Positions 55,579 through 64,000 of a stretch of DNA of 64,000 nt are shown in pieces. The notes beneath the pieces are model-generated. The model was not told where the DNA came from, did no database searches, and saw nothing but the letters and a program-made list of their open reading frames with translations. How positions within the stretch are numbered: the stretch's first letter is position 1; each line of letters starts with the position of its first letter. Both the position numbers and the translations under genes were made by a program. Origin of the DNA: Legionella beliardensis (GTDB taxonomy: Bacteria; Pseudomonadota; Gammaproteobacteria; Legionellales; Legionellaceae); contig NZ_UGNV01000001.1 of NCBI RefSeq assembly GCF_900452395.1, positions 1,203,501 to 1,267,500 on the forward strand. The letters are read 5' to 3'.

Positions 55579-56825
55579 GCAAGAAAAAAGGGATAGTATT
55601 TCGTAAAAAGGCATTAGAACAGGTTAATCGTCCAGCATTAACCGAGGATGTTTTTCAAGCCATTACACCTAGGTATTGGCTGTTAATTATTATTCTATTT
55701 TTAATTATTACCGCGTTTGTAATTTGGTTAATAAGAGGAACCTTGTTTATTAAAGTTGAAGGGAAAGGTGTTTTAATGACCGTTAACAAAGATGTTATTA
55801 CCGTTCAGGCACCAGAAGAAGAAGGAACTATTACTGATATTTATATTAAACCTGGCGATCATGTTAATAAAAATACGCTACTAGCGAAATATAATAATAA
55901 AGTGGCAATTGAGTTAGAAATAAGCCAACGTTTTTTAAAAAAATTAAAATTAGAGCAACAAAGTCTAAAGAAGCGCTCCACGGAAGTAGTCGCTAACTTA
56001 GAGAAAAATCAAAATGAACAAATTGTTAAAATTAATGCAAGCTTAGATGCAGCCCGTGAAAAGCTTAAGCAGTTACAAATTATGTTGAGCTTAAAAGAAA
56101 AAGCATTAAAAAAAGGCATTTTAGATTTACCAAATGTTACTGAAACCCGGGTTGAATACTATCGTTTATTACAAGAAATTCATTCTCATGAAGCTGATTT
56201 AGTGTCGATGAAAGCAAATTTAGTTGAACTAAGAGACAAATGGCTTGAGCGTGAACGAGAATTAACGCTAAGTGTGCTTAAAGCGGAAGAGCATGTTGAT
56301 TTATTGACACAAAAATTACGGCAATCGCAATTTATTACGAGCCCCGTTAGCGGCGTTGTTGCCGAAGTCCGGGTAAAGCAAGGAGATTATACCAAAGCTG
56401 GCGCAGCCTTATTAAGTATCATTCCAGCTGATCAAAATTTATATGCTTTAGTGTTCGTGCCTGCTAAAAAAGGGAAATTATTAAAGCCTGGTATGGCTGC
56501 GCAAATTACGCCAACCACGATTAATAAAATGGAATATGGCACTATCAAAGGAAAAATCCAAAGTATTTCACTCCTACCTGTTACGCAAGAAAGTATGCAG
56601 GCTGTACTAAAAAACCAACAACTAGTCTCATCTTTTATAGGTAAAGATCCACTCTTATCCGTCAAAATAATTATGAATAGAGACGCAAAGACGCCTAGCG
56701 GTTATCAATGGACAAGTCGCTTAGGCCCGAATACGCAATTAACCCAAGGTACTTTAGTTGATGTAATGATTAATATTGAAACCAAGAGGCCTATCGAGCT
56801 GCTAGTTAACTTCTACAATTTATAA
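55575..56825 (+). CDS. HlyD-family membrane fusion protein (NHLM bacteriocin export type)
   Basis: This 416-residue protein has one membrane anchor (about 33-53), then a lipoyl half (VQAPEEEGTITDIYIKPGDHV). A coiled-coil hairpin spans about 115-255, followed by the second half (ITSPVSGVVAEVRVKQGDY). The layout is that of bacteriocin exporters, linking the inner-membrane ABC pump to the outer membrane. It overlaps the preceding gene and lies 21 bases before the C39 transporter. Confidence 0.85.
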   Translation: MSKKKGIVFRKKALEQVNRPALTEDVFQAITPRYWLLIIILFLIITAFVIWLIRGTLFIKVEGKGVLMTVNKDVITVQAPEEEGTITDIYIKPGDHVNKNTLLAKYNNKVAIELEISQRFLKKLKLEQQSLKKRSTEVVANLEKNQNEQIVKINASLDAAREKLKQLQIMLSLKEKALKKGILDLPNVTETRVEYYRLLQEIHSHEADLVSMKANLVELRDKWLERERELTLSVLKAEEHVDLLTQKLRQSQFITSPVSGVVAEVRVKQGDYTKAGAALLSIIPADQNLYALVFVPAKKGKLLKPGMAAQITPTTINKMEYGTIKGKIQSISLLPVTQESMQAVLKNQQLVSSFIGKDPLLSVKIIMNRDAKTPSGYQWTSRLGPNTQLTQGTLVDVMINIETKRPIELLVNFYNL

Positions 56826-56846
56826 AACTGGCTTATTATTAACATT

Positions 56847-59027
56847 ATGGAAATTAAACTTCCGATTCAAAAGCGAGTAAAAACGCCTACTGTGTTGCAA
56901 ATGGAGGCTACCGAGTGTGGCGCAGCATCGCTAGCTATACTGCTTGGCTATTATGAAAAATATGTGACTGCTGAAGAATTAAGAATTGCCTGTGGCGTAT
57001 CTCGTGATGGCACGAAAGCAATTAATATAGTTAAGGCCGCACGCAATTATGGTTTAGAAGCGTACGGTGCTAATTTAGAAATAGAAGAATTACAAGAAAA
57101 AAAAGTACCATTTATTGTTTATTGGAGTTTTAATCATTTTTTAGTCGTTGAAGGCTTTTCAAAGAGAAAAGTTTATTTAAACGACCCTGCCACAGGCCCG
57201 CGTGCTGTAAGCTGGGATGAATTTGCTAGAGAGTATACCGGTGTTGTTTTAGTATTAACTCCTGGGCCTTCGTTTAAAAAAGGAGGTAAGCCTGAATTTC
57301 CAATTAGGCAATTATTTACAGAAAGGTTAAAGCAGAATTTTTCAACGTTATTTTTTATCGTTTTAGTAACCGCTATTTTAATTATTCCAACGATTGCTAT
57401 ACCAATTTTTACTAAAGCATTTATTGATTATTTGTTGATTGATAATCAGAAAAGTTTAATTGGTTTTGTTTTGTTTGGTCTTGCATTTACCACGCTTATG
57501 ACCATCTTATTGACATGGCTGCAGTTAAAATTCCTTAATTATCTAACTATTAAATTAGATGTTGTTGGATCAGTTAGTTTTTTTTGGCATTTACTTCATA
57601 TTCCGATTAACTTTTTCCAACAACGCTCAAATGGTGAGGTTGTTGAAAGAAGTGTCATTAATGAAAAAATAGCAACAATAATAGCTAAAGATTTGCCAAA
57701 TTTTATTGTTAATTTTTTAAAAATTATTGCTTTTGGCTTAGTGATTTTTATCCTAAGTTGGCAGATTTGGGTTTTATTAATGATATTGGTCCTGTGTAAT
57801 ATCATTACGTTAATTCTTGGCCGACGGAAATTAACTGATCTTGGCCGAAAATACGCAGGTGATCACGGTAAATTGGAGGGAATAGAAGCTAATGGTATTC
57901 AGATTATCGAAACATTAAAAACATCGGCTTTAGAGCAATATTTTTTTAATCGCTGGGCTTCCTTTTATACTAAATTTCTAACTTCAGAACAGCAACTGCT
58001 AGTGTGGCGAACATTAATTTTAGCTATACCTGATTTCTTTAATTTAATGCTTAACTTAGCAATTATTTTTGTGGGGGCCTATTTAGTAATGCAAGGGCAG
58101 CTTACTATCGGTTCTATTGTTGCTATTCAAGCATTAGCCTTAAATTTTCTTACTCCTCTGGATGATATTATAGAGTTTTTTAGTAATTTATTTCAGATAA
58201 AAGGGGATATGGTTCGATTAAAAGATGCGCTAGATACCAAAATTGACCCACTTTTTAAAGCGAGCCAATTTACAACACAAGAATTTAAAGAAAGAAATAC
58301 GGATATTATTTTAAAAGCTAATCAACTGACATTTAGTTATTCTCCATTAGATCCACCGGTTATTGATGATTTGTCATTAACTATAAACCGTGGTGAACAG
58401 GTCGCTATTGTTGGGCCTAGTGGGAGTGGCAAATCAAGTCTTGCTAAGTTAATTTGTGGCTTAAATCAACCAACCTCTGGTGAAATTTTCTTAAAAGAGG
58501 TTTCTTACAGCCAGCTTAATCGCGCCTTGTTAAGCGAATTTATTGCTTATGTTGATCAAAATATTTTCTTATTTTCAGGTAGCGTACGGGATAATCTTGC
58601 TTATTGGGATAAAAAATACTCCGATGCTGAACTGCTAGACGTTTTAGCGCAAGTTCACTTAGATAATGATATTCTTTTAAGAGGAGGGCTTGGCCTTAAG
58701 CTGCTAGAAGGCGGAGCAAACTTAAGTGGTGGGCAGCGTCAACGCTTAGAATTAGCTAGAGCATTATTACTAAAAGCGCAGCTCCTAGTTCTCGATGAGG
58801 CCACTTCAGCTATGGATCCTTTATTAGAGGCAGAGGTGTATGCAAATTTGCGCGCGTCAAACTATAGCTTACTTATTATTGCTCATCGTTTAAGTGCTAT
58901 ACGAGATTGTGATTGTATTTATGTCGTCAATGAGGGACAAATCGTGCAACAGGGTAGGCATGAGCAGCTGATAAATGAGCCAGGATTATATAAGGAGTTA
59001 GTGGAGAAGGAAAAACATGAGTTATAA
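56847..59027 (+). CDS. Peptidase-containing ABC transporter (C39; NHLM type)
   Basis: This 726-residue pump has an N-terminal C39 peptidase with C24 (MEATECGAASL), H97 (SFNHFLVVEGF) and D113 (LNDPATG). Membrane segments lie at about 165-185, 200-225, 285-320 and 395-430. The ATPase domain has GPSGSGKSS, LSGGQRQRLELA and LLVLDEATSAMD. It cuts double-glycine leaders and exports the core peptide. The two nearby GG peptides are its natural substrates. It overlaps the next gene by 11 bases. Confidence 0.9.
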   Translation: MEIKLPIQKRVKTPTVLQMEATECGAASLAILLGYYEKYVTAEELRIACGVSRDGTKAINIVKAARNYGLEAYGANLEIEELQEKKVPFIVYWSFNHFLVVEGFSKRKVYLNDPATGPRAVSWDEFAREYTGVVLVLTPGPSFKKGGKPEFPIRQLFTERLKQNFSTLFFIVLVTAILIIPTIAIPIFTKAFIDYLLIDNQKSLIGFVLFGLAFTTLMTILLTWLQLKFLNYLTIKLDVVGSVSFFWHLLHIPINFFQQRSNGEVVERSVINEKIATIIAKDLPNFIVNFLKIIAFGLVIFILSWQIWVLLMILVLCNIITLILGRRKLTDLGRKYAGDHGKLEGIEANGIQIIETLKTSALEQYFFNRWASFYTKFLTSEQQLLVWRTLILAIPDFFNLMLNLAIIFVGAYLVMQGQLTIGSIVAIQALALNFLTPLDDIIEFFSNLFQIKGDMVRLKDALDTKIDPLFKASQFTTQEFKERNTDIILKANQLTFSYSPLDPPVIDDLSLTINRGEQVAIVGPSGSGKSSLAKLICGLNQPTSGEIFLKEVSYSQLNRALLSEFIAYVDQNIFLFSGSVRDNLAYWDKKYSDAELLDVLAQVHLDNDILLRGGLGLKLLEGGANLSGGQRQRLELARALLLKAQLLVLDEATSAMDPLLEAEVYANLRASNYSLLIIAHRLSAIRDCDCIYVVNEGQIVQQGRHEQLINEPGLYKELVEKEKHEL

Positions 59028-61155
59028 TAAAATTCCACTGCTTTATATAAAGCGTTTAAATAAAGATTATTTTTTATATAAAAATAATCAAGAGTCTTTA
59101 TCAGATTTTATTGATATTCATTTTGCAGCTTGCCGATTAGTAGCGCGTGCTTTAAATATGAAATTGTCTAAACCTACGGTTACTACTCAACAATTTAGTT
59201 CAATTAGTTATCTTCAGGCCGTAGCTGAGCACAATGTATTACGCATGCGTCGAATTCGTTTAAAAAATAAGTGGTGGCAAAATGACGCAGGCCCCTTCAT
59301 TGGTTTTTTTGATCATCGATGTTGTGCACTTTTACCTAAAAAAGATAGCTATGAATTAGTAGATTGTAAAACCGGGGAACGTAAATTAGTAAATGAAAAG
59401 ATAGCTCAGCATATCCATCAACATGCTTATATTTTTTATCCAGCATTGCCCGAAAAAAATGTTTCCATTACAGCTATAATTAAATTCACTTTTGCTCTAC
59501 TAAAAAGAGAAATAAGAAAGGTCATTTTTTTCCAAATTATAGCTTCATTATTGTTAACCATGATTCCTATTGTGACAGGCATTATTTTTGAGCAAGTTAT
59601 TCCTTATTCTAATTATTCTTTATTAGTCCAATATGCAACCTTACTCGTTATTATTGGTATTGTCATAAGCTTAATGAGCTTTATACAAAAGATTATTTTA
59701 CTGCGTATTAGACTTAAAGCGCAACATCGAATCCAAGCAGCTATTTGGGATAAATTATTAAAATTACCGGCTTCTTTTTTTAAGAAATTTACTGCAGGGG
59801 ATTTAAGTTTTAGAGTAGGCGTTATTAGCTTAATTCAAGAGCAATTGGGCGAGCATGTTATTTCTACCATCATCGGAGGTATTTTATCAATTACTTATTT
59901 AGGTTTGATGTTTTTTATCGATTTCTATCTAGCTCTAGTTACATCCCTGTTGGTATTAATTATGATTGTTTATTCTATTTGGATAAATACTAAAGTTTTT
60001 AAAGAAAAAAGAAAAATAACAACAAAACAAACCCAGATTAGTAGTACGTTACTAGGTTTATTAACATCAATTAGCAAGATTCGTGTCGCTCATAAAGAGA
60101 AAAATGCCTTTCAATTGTGGGAAAAAGTCTATGCGGCAAAAACAGCTTCACAATTTAGAGCGAATCAATTTATTAATCGACTTAATATCTTTACCAAAGG
60201 TTTCATGGGCGTTAGCACATTAATCATTTATGCCTTAGTTATTTGGCGGGGTAATACGTTAAGCTTTAGTGATTTTATTATTTTTAACGCAGCATTTATT
60301 CAATTTTTTTATGCTATTTTAGATTTAGTGATGATAGTTAGCGAAAGCCTAGAAATTATCCCATTATTTAAAAAAGCAAAACCGATATTTGATAGTTTGC
60401 CTGAACAAGAGAAAGGAAAAAGTAAATTACATGCGCTCGATGGTCATATTGTCATGCGCGATATTGTTTTTCGTTACCCAGGCGTGGATAAACCTTTATT
60501 TACTGATCTAACTATTGAAGTTCAACCCGGGGCATTTGTAGCATTTGTTGGGCCATCTGGCTCAGGTAAATCGACAATTTTCCGTCTATTATTAGGCTTA
60601 GATTTTCCTGAATCAGGTATTATTAAATACAGCGGCATTGATTTAAAAAATATTAATTTACGTAGCTTAAGATCGCAAATTGGTGTGGTAATGCAGTCAA
60701 CCCAGTTAATTCCTGGGACTATTTATGAAAATATCTGCGGTAACAATACTTCCTTAACTCGTGAGCAAGCACTCGAAATTGCTCGCCACGTAGGGCTAGG
60801 TGATTTTTTACAAAACCTTCCTATGGGCATTGATACATTGATTAATGATGGTATCCAAATGTTATCGGGTGGTGAAATACAGCGTATTAATATGGCACGC
60901 GCTATAAGCACTCAGCCTAAAATTTTATTATTAGATGAAGCGACTAGTGCTTTAGATAACAAAGTACAAGCCCAGATTCAAGGATATTTAAATAAACTTA
61001 AAGTCACGCGTTTAGTGATAGCCCATCGTTTTAGCACCATTGTTGATGCTGATATTATTTATGTTATCCAGGATGGCCGCTGTGTTGAGGTAGGCAATTA
61101 TCAACAGTTGATGGCAGCTAAAGGGCTTTTTTATCAATTATCTACTAAACAATAG
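59017..61155 (+). CDS. Second ABC transporter of the export operon (NHLM ATP-binding type)
   Basis: This 712-residue protein has an N-terminal region (1-145) without the C39 Cys motif. Membrane segments lie at about 167-235 and 285-320, and the ATPase domain has GPSGSGKST, LSGGEIQRINMARA and LLLDEATSALD. In NHLM systems such a partner accompanies the C39 pump, probably as a heterodimer. It overlaps the C39 transporter gene by 11 bases, so the two are translated together. Its N-terminal region may be a degenerate regulatory domain. Confidence 0.85.
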   Translation: MSYNKIPLLYIKRLNKDYFLYKNNQESLSDFIDIHFAACRLVARALNMKLSKPTVTTQQFSSISYLQAVAEHNVLRMRRIRLKNKWWQNDAGPFIGFFDHRCCALLPKKDSYELVDCKTGERKLVNEKIAQHIHQHAYIFYPALPEKNVSITAIIKFTFALLKREIRKVIFFQIIASLLLTMIPIVTGIIFEQVIPYSNYSLLVQYATLLVIIGIVISLMSFIQKIILLRIRLKAQHRIQAAIWDKLLKLPASFFKKFTAGDLSFRVGVISLIQEQLGEHVISTIIGGILSITYLGLMFFIDFYLALVTSLLVLIMIVYSIWINTKVFKEKRKITTKQTQISSTLLGLLTSISKIRVAHKEKNAFQLWEKVYAAKTASQFRANQFINRLNIFTKGFMGVSTLIIYALVIWRGNTLSFSDFIIFNAAFIQFFYAILDLVMIVSESLEIIPLFKKAKPIFDSLPEQEKGKSKLHALDGHIVMRDIVFRYPGVDKPLFTDLTIEVQPGAFVAFVGPSGSGKSTIFRLLLGLDFPESGIIKYSGIDLKNINLRSLRSQIGVVMQSTQLIPGTIYENICGNNTSLTREQALEIARHVGLGDFLQNLPMGIDTLINDGIQMLSGGEIQRINMARAISTQPKILLLDEATSALDNKVQAQIQGYLNKLKVTRLVIAHRFSTIVDADIIYVIQDGRCVEVGNYQQLMAAKGLFYQLSTKQ

Positions 61156-61304
61156 GCTTAACCCTGGATGAGATATGACTAAAAGACAGCTGATACCATT
61201 TAGGATCAAGACTTATCAATTTCTGTGAAAAGCGAGTTGCATAAAAAATAACTTTATGCAAAAATAAATTTTCCTGCTTCTATTTTTAACAAACAGAGCT
61301 AAGA

Positions 61305-61415
61305 ATGCAACAGCAAAACCATTCATTATTTTTAATAAATAACGTCAGTGTTATGTTTGCTGCTGTGTTAGCTATTCTCTCCATTATTACCATTATTATT
61401 AGCTGCCTGTCTTAA
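61305..61415 (+). CDS. Very small single-pass membrane peptide downstream of the exporter
   Basis: This frame encodes 36 residues: MQQQNHSLFLINN followed by a hydrophobic segment (VMFAAVLAILSIITIIISC). The ribosome site is weak (CAGAGC). It sits 150 bases after the exporter and ends inside a hairpin. Immunity proteins of small bacteriocins are often tiny membrane proteins, so this is a candidate, but at this length it could be chance. Confidence 0.4.
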   Translation: MQQQNHSLFLINNVSVMFAAVLAILSIITIIISCLS

Positions 61416-61446
61416 CGGTGAGCGATTAATAAACACGTTAAGACAG
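61407..61446 (+). terminator. Terminator at the end of the export locus
   Basis: An 11-base perfect stem CTGTCTTAACG/CGTTAAGACAG with an 18-base loop lies at the end of the small ORF and before the MFS gene. Confidence 0.6.
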
Positions 61447-61521
61447 GGCTCTTAACGAAATACGTTCGCTCAGTAATTCTGCTTATCTAATTTTATTAAT
61501 TCCTTAAGAGAGTTGTTAATC

Positions 61522-62778
61522 ATGGTAAACATGCTATTTAGAGCGCAAACTAAACGCTTTTCTGCCTATCCCTTATTTGTTATTACGTTGGCTTCTGGGT
61601 TTCTTTTCTATAAATACGTATTACAAGTTTTTCCTAGCATTATGACGGATGACTTAATGCAGCAATTTAATTTAACCGGCACAGGCTTAGGTGGCTTAGC
61701 AGCTAGCTTTTATTATGCTTATATGGTTATGCAATTATTTGTGGGTATTTTATTAGATAAGTACAGCACGCGCTATTTTATAGCGGCGGCTATCTTTAGC
61801 TGTGCTTTAGGTGTTTTGTTGTTTTCGCAAGCTCATACTTTTTTAATGGCTAGTTTATCGCGTGGTTTGATGGGCGCGGGGGTTGCATTTGCTACCGTTG
61901 CTTACATGAAATTAGCTGCTATTTGGTTTGCACCACGTCAATATGCTTTTATCAGCGGATTACTGGCAACAGCTGCCATGGCGGGTGCCGTTTTTGGTCA
62001 AGCACCATTGGCATGGTTAATTGATGAATTTGGTTGGCGGCACTGTTTACTACTCGTGGGCCTAGTTGGGCTTGCTTTGGCATGTTTATTTTTTGTTACG
62101 GTGCGCGATAAAGTGTCTTATGAACAAACTACCACGAATCTGTCATTTTCAGCTATTAAATTAGCCTTAAAAAATAAACAAAATTGGTTACTTACGATTT
62201 ATAGTGGTTTAGCTTTTTCACCCGTTGCGGTGTTTGGTGGCCTTTGGGGTAACCCTTTTTTAGAACAAGCTTATCATTTAAGTAAAACCCAAGCAGCGTC
62301 TATTATTTCTTGTGTGTTTATCGGGCTAGGTTTAGGTAGCCCAATTTTAGGTATATTATCAGATAGGTTAAACAACCGACGTGATGTGATGTTGTTTAGT
62401 ACCATTTTGTCTTGTGTTGCCATAACTACCGTTTTATATCACTCTTCTTTGTCACTTAGTGCCTTAGCTGCTTTATTGTTTGTATTTGGTTTTGGCTTAG
62501 GCGCTTTTATGCTGGTTTTTGCTATAGGAAAAGAAATTAATCCATTAGCTTTAACAGCGACTATTGCGGCTATGATTAATACGAGTGATGCTGTCTTAGA
62601 TGCTTTAACAGAGCCATTTATAGGCAAATTATTAGATTTAAATTGGGATGGCAAAGTAATTAATGGTATGCATGTATTTTCATTAAGTAGTTATCGAATG
62701 GCATTATCTATTCTACCTATTTATTTAATCTTAGGTACGTTATTATTAATTTGGGTAAAGGAAAAGCCAAAAAGTTAG
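61522..62778 (+). CDS. MFS transporter, Pht-like
   Basis: I start at ATG 61522 (AAGAGAG upstream); the frame extends to a TTG at 61513. The product has 418 residues and 12 membrane segments. The first loop (FYKYVLQVFPSIMTDDLMQQFNL...FYYAYMVMQLFVGILLDKYSTR) resembles the Pht/phagosomal transporter group of Legionella, Coxiella and Francisella, which import amino acids or nucleosides. Substrate is unknown. Confidence 0.8.
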   Translation: MVNMLFRAQTKRFSAYPLFVITLASGFLFYKYVLQVFPSIMTDDLMQQFNLTGTGLGGLAASFYYAYMVMQLFVGILLDKYSTRYFIAAAIFSCALGVLLFSQAHTFLMASLSRGLMGAGVAFATVAYMKLAAIWFAPRQYAFISGLLATAAMAGAVFGQAPLAWLIDEFGWRHCLLLVGLVGLALACLFFVTVRDKVSYEQTTTNLSFSAIKLALKNKQNWLLTIYSGLAFSPVAVFGGLWGNPFLEQAYHLSKTQAASIISCVFIGLGLGSPILGILSDRLNNRRDVMLFSTILSCVAITTVLYHSSLSLSALAALLFVFGFGLGAFMLVFAIGKEINPLALTATIAAMINTSDAVLDALTEPFIGKLLDLNWDGKVINGMHVFSLSSYRMALSILPIYLILGTLLLIWVKEKPKS

Positions 62779-62812
62779 TAAAGTAAATTAATAGAAGTAA
62801 GGAGTAAAAGCT

Positions 62813-63187
62813 ATGGCAAAACAGCACTCGCCGCGATTTTTAGCGTTAGTATCTGAAACCAAGAAAGATATTCAAGAAATAGACGCACAAACTCTTAAAG
62901 ATAAGTTAGATAAACAGCTACCCATGTATCTTATAGATATTCGGGAAGATCATGAGTGGCCCATAGGGCATATTCCTACAGCAGTGCATATGAGCAAGGG
63001 TATTATTGAGCGGGATATAGAAACTAAAGTACCTAATCCAACTACGCCAATTATAGTCTATTGTAGTGGTGGTTTTCGTTGTGCCTTGGTTGCCAGTAAT
63101 TTACAAAAAATGGGGTATACCGAAGTTTATTCACTAGATAAAGGCTTACAAGGATGGCTTGATGCAGGTTACAGTCTGGTAAAATAA
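62813..63187 (+). CDS. Rhodanese-domain sulfurtransferase
   Basis: This 124-residue cytosolic protein starts after AAGGAG. It has a single rhodanese domain with LIDIREDHEWPIGHIPTAVHMSKG and the active-site loop YCSGGFR (C84). It moves sulfur to a thiol acceptor such as cyanide or a carrier protein. It lies 34 bases after the MFS gene and is probably co-transcribed. Confidence 0.9.
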   Translation: MAKQHSPRFLALVSETKKDIQEIDAQTLKDKLDKQLPMYLIDIREDHEWPIGHIPTAVHMSKGIIERDIETKVPNPTTPIIVYCSGGFRCALVASNLQKMGYTEVYSLDKGLQGWLDAGYSLVK

Positions 63188-63226
63188 TGATGCAAGACTA
63201 TAAACTGCATGAGGCTTTAAATAATT

Positions 63227-63649
63227 TTATCGGGTAACTACGGATGCAGTCATTCTAGAAACACAGCTTTGTTTGCCCTCGGCATTATAAATGTCTATTT
63301 GCCAAACATGAGTAGTGCGACCTATATGTATAGGTCGAGTTGTGCCTGTGACTAAGCCTTGGCTGACAGGCCTTATATGGTTAGCATTAATTTCTAAGCC
63401 TACACAGTAAGATTTGCTTAAATCAATGACTGAATTAGCTGCCACACTTGCTAATGTTTCTGCTAACACTACGTTAGCCCCACCATGGATAATGCCTAGA
63501 GGTTGTTTAGTGCGTTCAGTAGCAGGCATGGTAGCAGTTAGATAATCTTCACCTATTTCAGTAAACTCAATACCTAGAAAATCAGCTAGAGTATTTTGAT
63601 TGCGTTTCTTTAACGCTTCGATAGTAATGGGTTGAAACCAAATAGCCAT
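63227..63649 (-). CDS. Hotdog-fold acyl-CoA thioesterase (YdiI/PaaI type)
   Basis: I start at ATG 63649 with AAGTGAG upstream; a GTG at 63661 is the alternative. The product has 140 residues. It has the hotdog signature LGIIHGGANVVLAETLAS with the catalytic acidic residue E in the helix, then INANHIRPVSQGLVTG. This matches YdiI/MenI-like thioesterases (about 136 residues), which cleave DHNA-CoA or similar aryl-CoA esters. It is convergent with the rhodanese gene. Confidence 0.85.
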   Translation of the reverse strand: MAIWFQPITIEALKKRNQNTLADFLGIEFTEIGEDYLTATMPATERTKQPLGIIHGGANVVLAETLASVAANSVIDLSKSYCVGLEINANHIRPVSQGLVTGTTRPIHIGRTTHVWQIDIYNAEGKQSCVSRMTASVVTR

Positions 63650-63740
63650 AATTATACTCACTTAAATTATTAAATATTATCATTTCTATCTGGCATTGTT
63701 GCATGGATAAAATAAGTGGTCAAAGTACCCTATATTCATT

Positions 63741-63770
63741 GAATTACCGAGGCTGGAGCGTGGTGTCTAG
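63741..63770. repeat. Degraded family B repeat
   Basis: GAATTACCGAGGC...GGTGTCTAG aligns with the intact family B half CGAATTACCGCGGC...GGTATCCAG with several changes. Confidence 0.4.
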
Positions 63771-63808
63771 TGAAGTAAGTAGTATTGGTTGAAAAGTAAG
63801 CTAAATTA

Positions 63809-64000
63809 TTATAAGTCCCAGACTGATTTTTCAATACGTGAAAATTTGCAATTGCTTGGATTGTAAGAATGCCTGATGTGAAAATATTGATTTTCGTTGA
63901 CTGTTAGCTCTTTAATTAAACGTATTTTAAAATTACGCCATTGTGGTAGAGGGCCATTGACACTTTGGCCTTGGTATTGAAAGGCGTGTAACTGCTTTTT
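63809..64000 (-). CDS. C-terminal end of an unknown protein (start beyond window)
   Basis: A minus-strand frame enters from the right edge and runs 63 codons to a TAA at 63809-63811. It reads KKQLHAFQYQGQSVNGPLPQ, then WRNFKIRLIKELTVNENQYF, and ends SRIEKSVWDL. Composition is protein-like and soluble. I cannot name the family. Confidence 0.55.
   Translation of the reverse strand, partial: KKQLHAFQYQGQSVNGPLPQWRNFKIRLIKELTVNENQYFHIRHSYNPSNCKFSRIEKSVWDL

Overview
The window looks like a chromosome segment from a gamma-proteobacterium of the order Legionellales, most likely a Legionella or close relative. The DNA is A+T rich. It is packed with eukaryote-like or host-targeted proteins of the Dot/Icm effector type: ankyrin repeats, an F-box, an OTU-like and a CE-clan-like cysteine protease, and papain-like Cys/His/Asp proteins. 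Between them lie ordinary metabolic genes and many secreted proteins. No rRNA, tRNA, CRISPR array, phage or intact insertion sequence was recognised.

Layout. 1-3.4 kb: the end of a TauD-like dioxygenase, a papain-like candidate effector with a decayed repeat tail, and a small acidic protein. 3.4-9.3 kb: a catalase-like secreted protein, an ankyrin/protease-like effector, a duplicated gene start, a gene of unknown function, and clusters of short palindromic repeats. 8.6-12.5 kb: a probable two-gene secretion unit (metzincin protease plus outer-membrane barrel) and an aldo/keto reductase. 12.6-15.1 kb: a CpxP-like periplasmic protein divergent from an OmpR-type regulator and histidine kinase, with a perfect palindrome between them. 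15.2-15.7 kb: a MITE-like inverted-repeat element. 16-24 kb: a small lipoprotein, a patatin phospholipase, a broken methyltransferase, a large CE-clan-like effector candidate, a subtilisin-like protease and a ChaN/TIKI-like protein. 24-32 kb: glutamate dehydrogenase, a frameshifted vWA protein, an Lrp regulator and GNAT pair, a membrane protein, an SDR and an F-box protein. 33-44.6 kb: a discoidin/di-haem oxidoreductase, a His-rich membrane protein, a prolyl aminopeptidase-like hydrolase, a Lot-type OTU-like protein, small Cys-rich exported proteins, a coiled-coil membrane protein, a PQQ sugar dehydrogenase and a trehalase. 44.7-54 kb: gene remnants, a second outer-membrane barrel, a second ankyrin effector, an adenosine/AMP deaminase-like enzyme, an MltA-like protein and a GNAT. 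61.5-64 kb: a Pht-like MFS transporter, a rhodanese, a thioesterase and the end of an unknown gene.

The most distinctive system is at 54.5-61.4 kb. Two paralogous small genes encode peptides with double-glycine leaders. A strong terminator follows them, and then a four-gene unit: a cyclic-nucleotide-binding protein, an HlyD-type adaptor, a C39-peptidase ABC transporter and a second ABC transporter. This is the layout of an NHLP/NHLM-type bacteriocin exporter. The core peptides are basic and Cys-free, and no modification enzyme is present, so the locus could make a class II microcin-like product. A 36-residue membrane peptide just downstream is a possible immunity candidate.

Family names come from motif reading only. 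No database search was possible.
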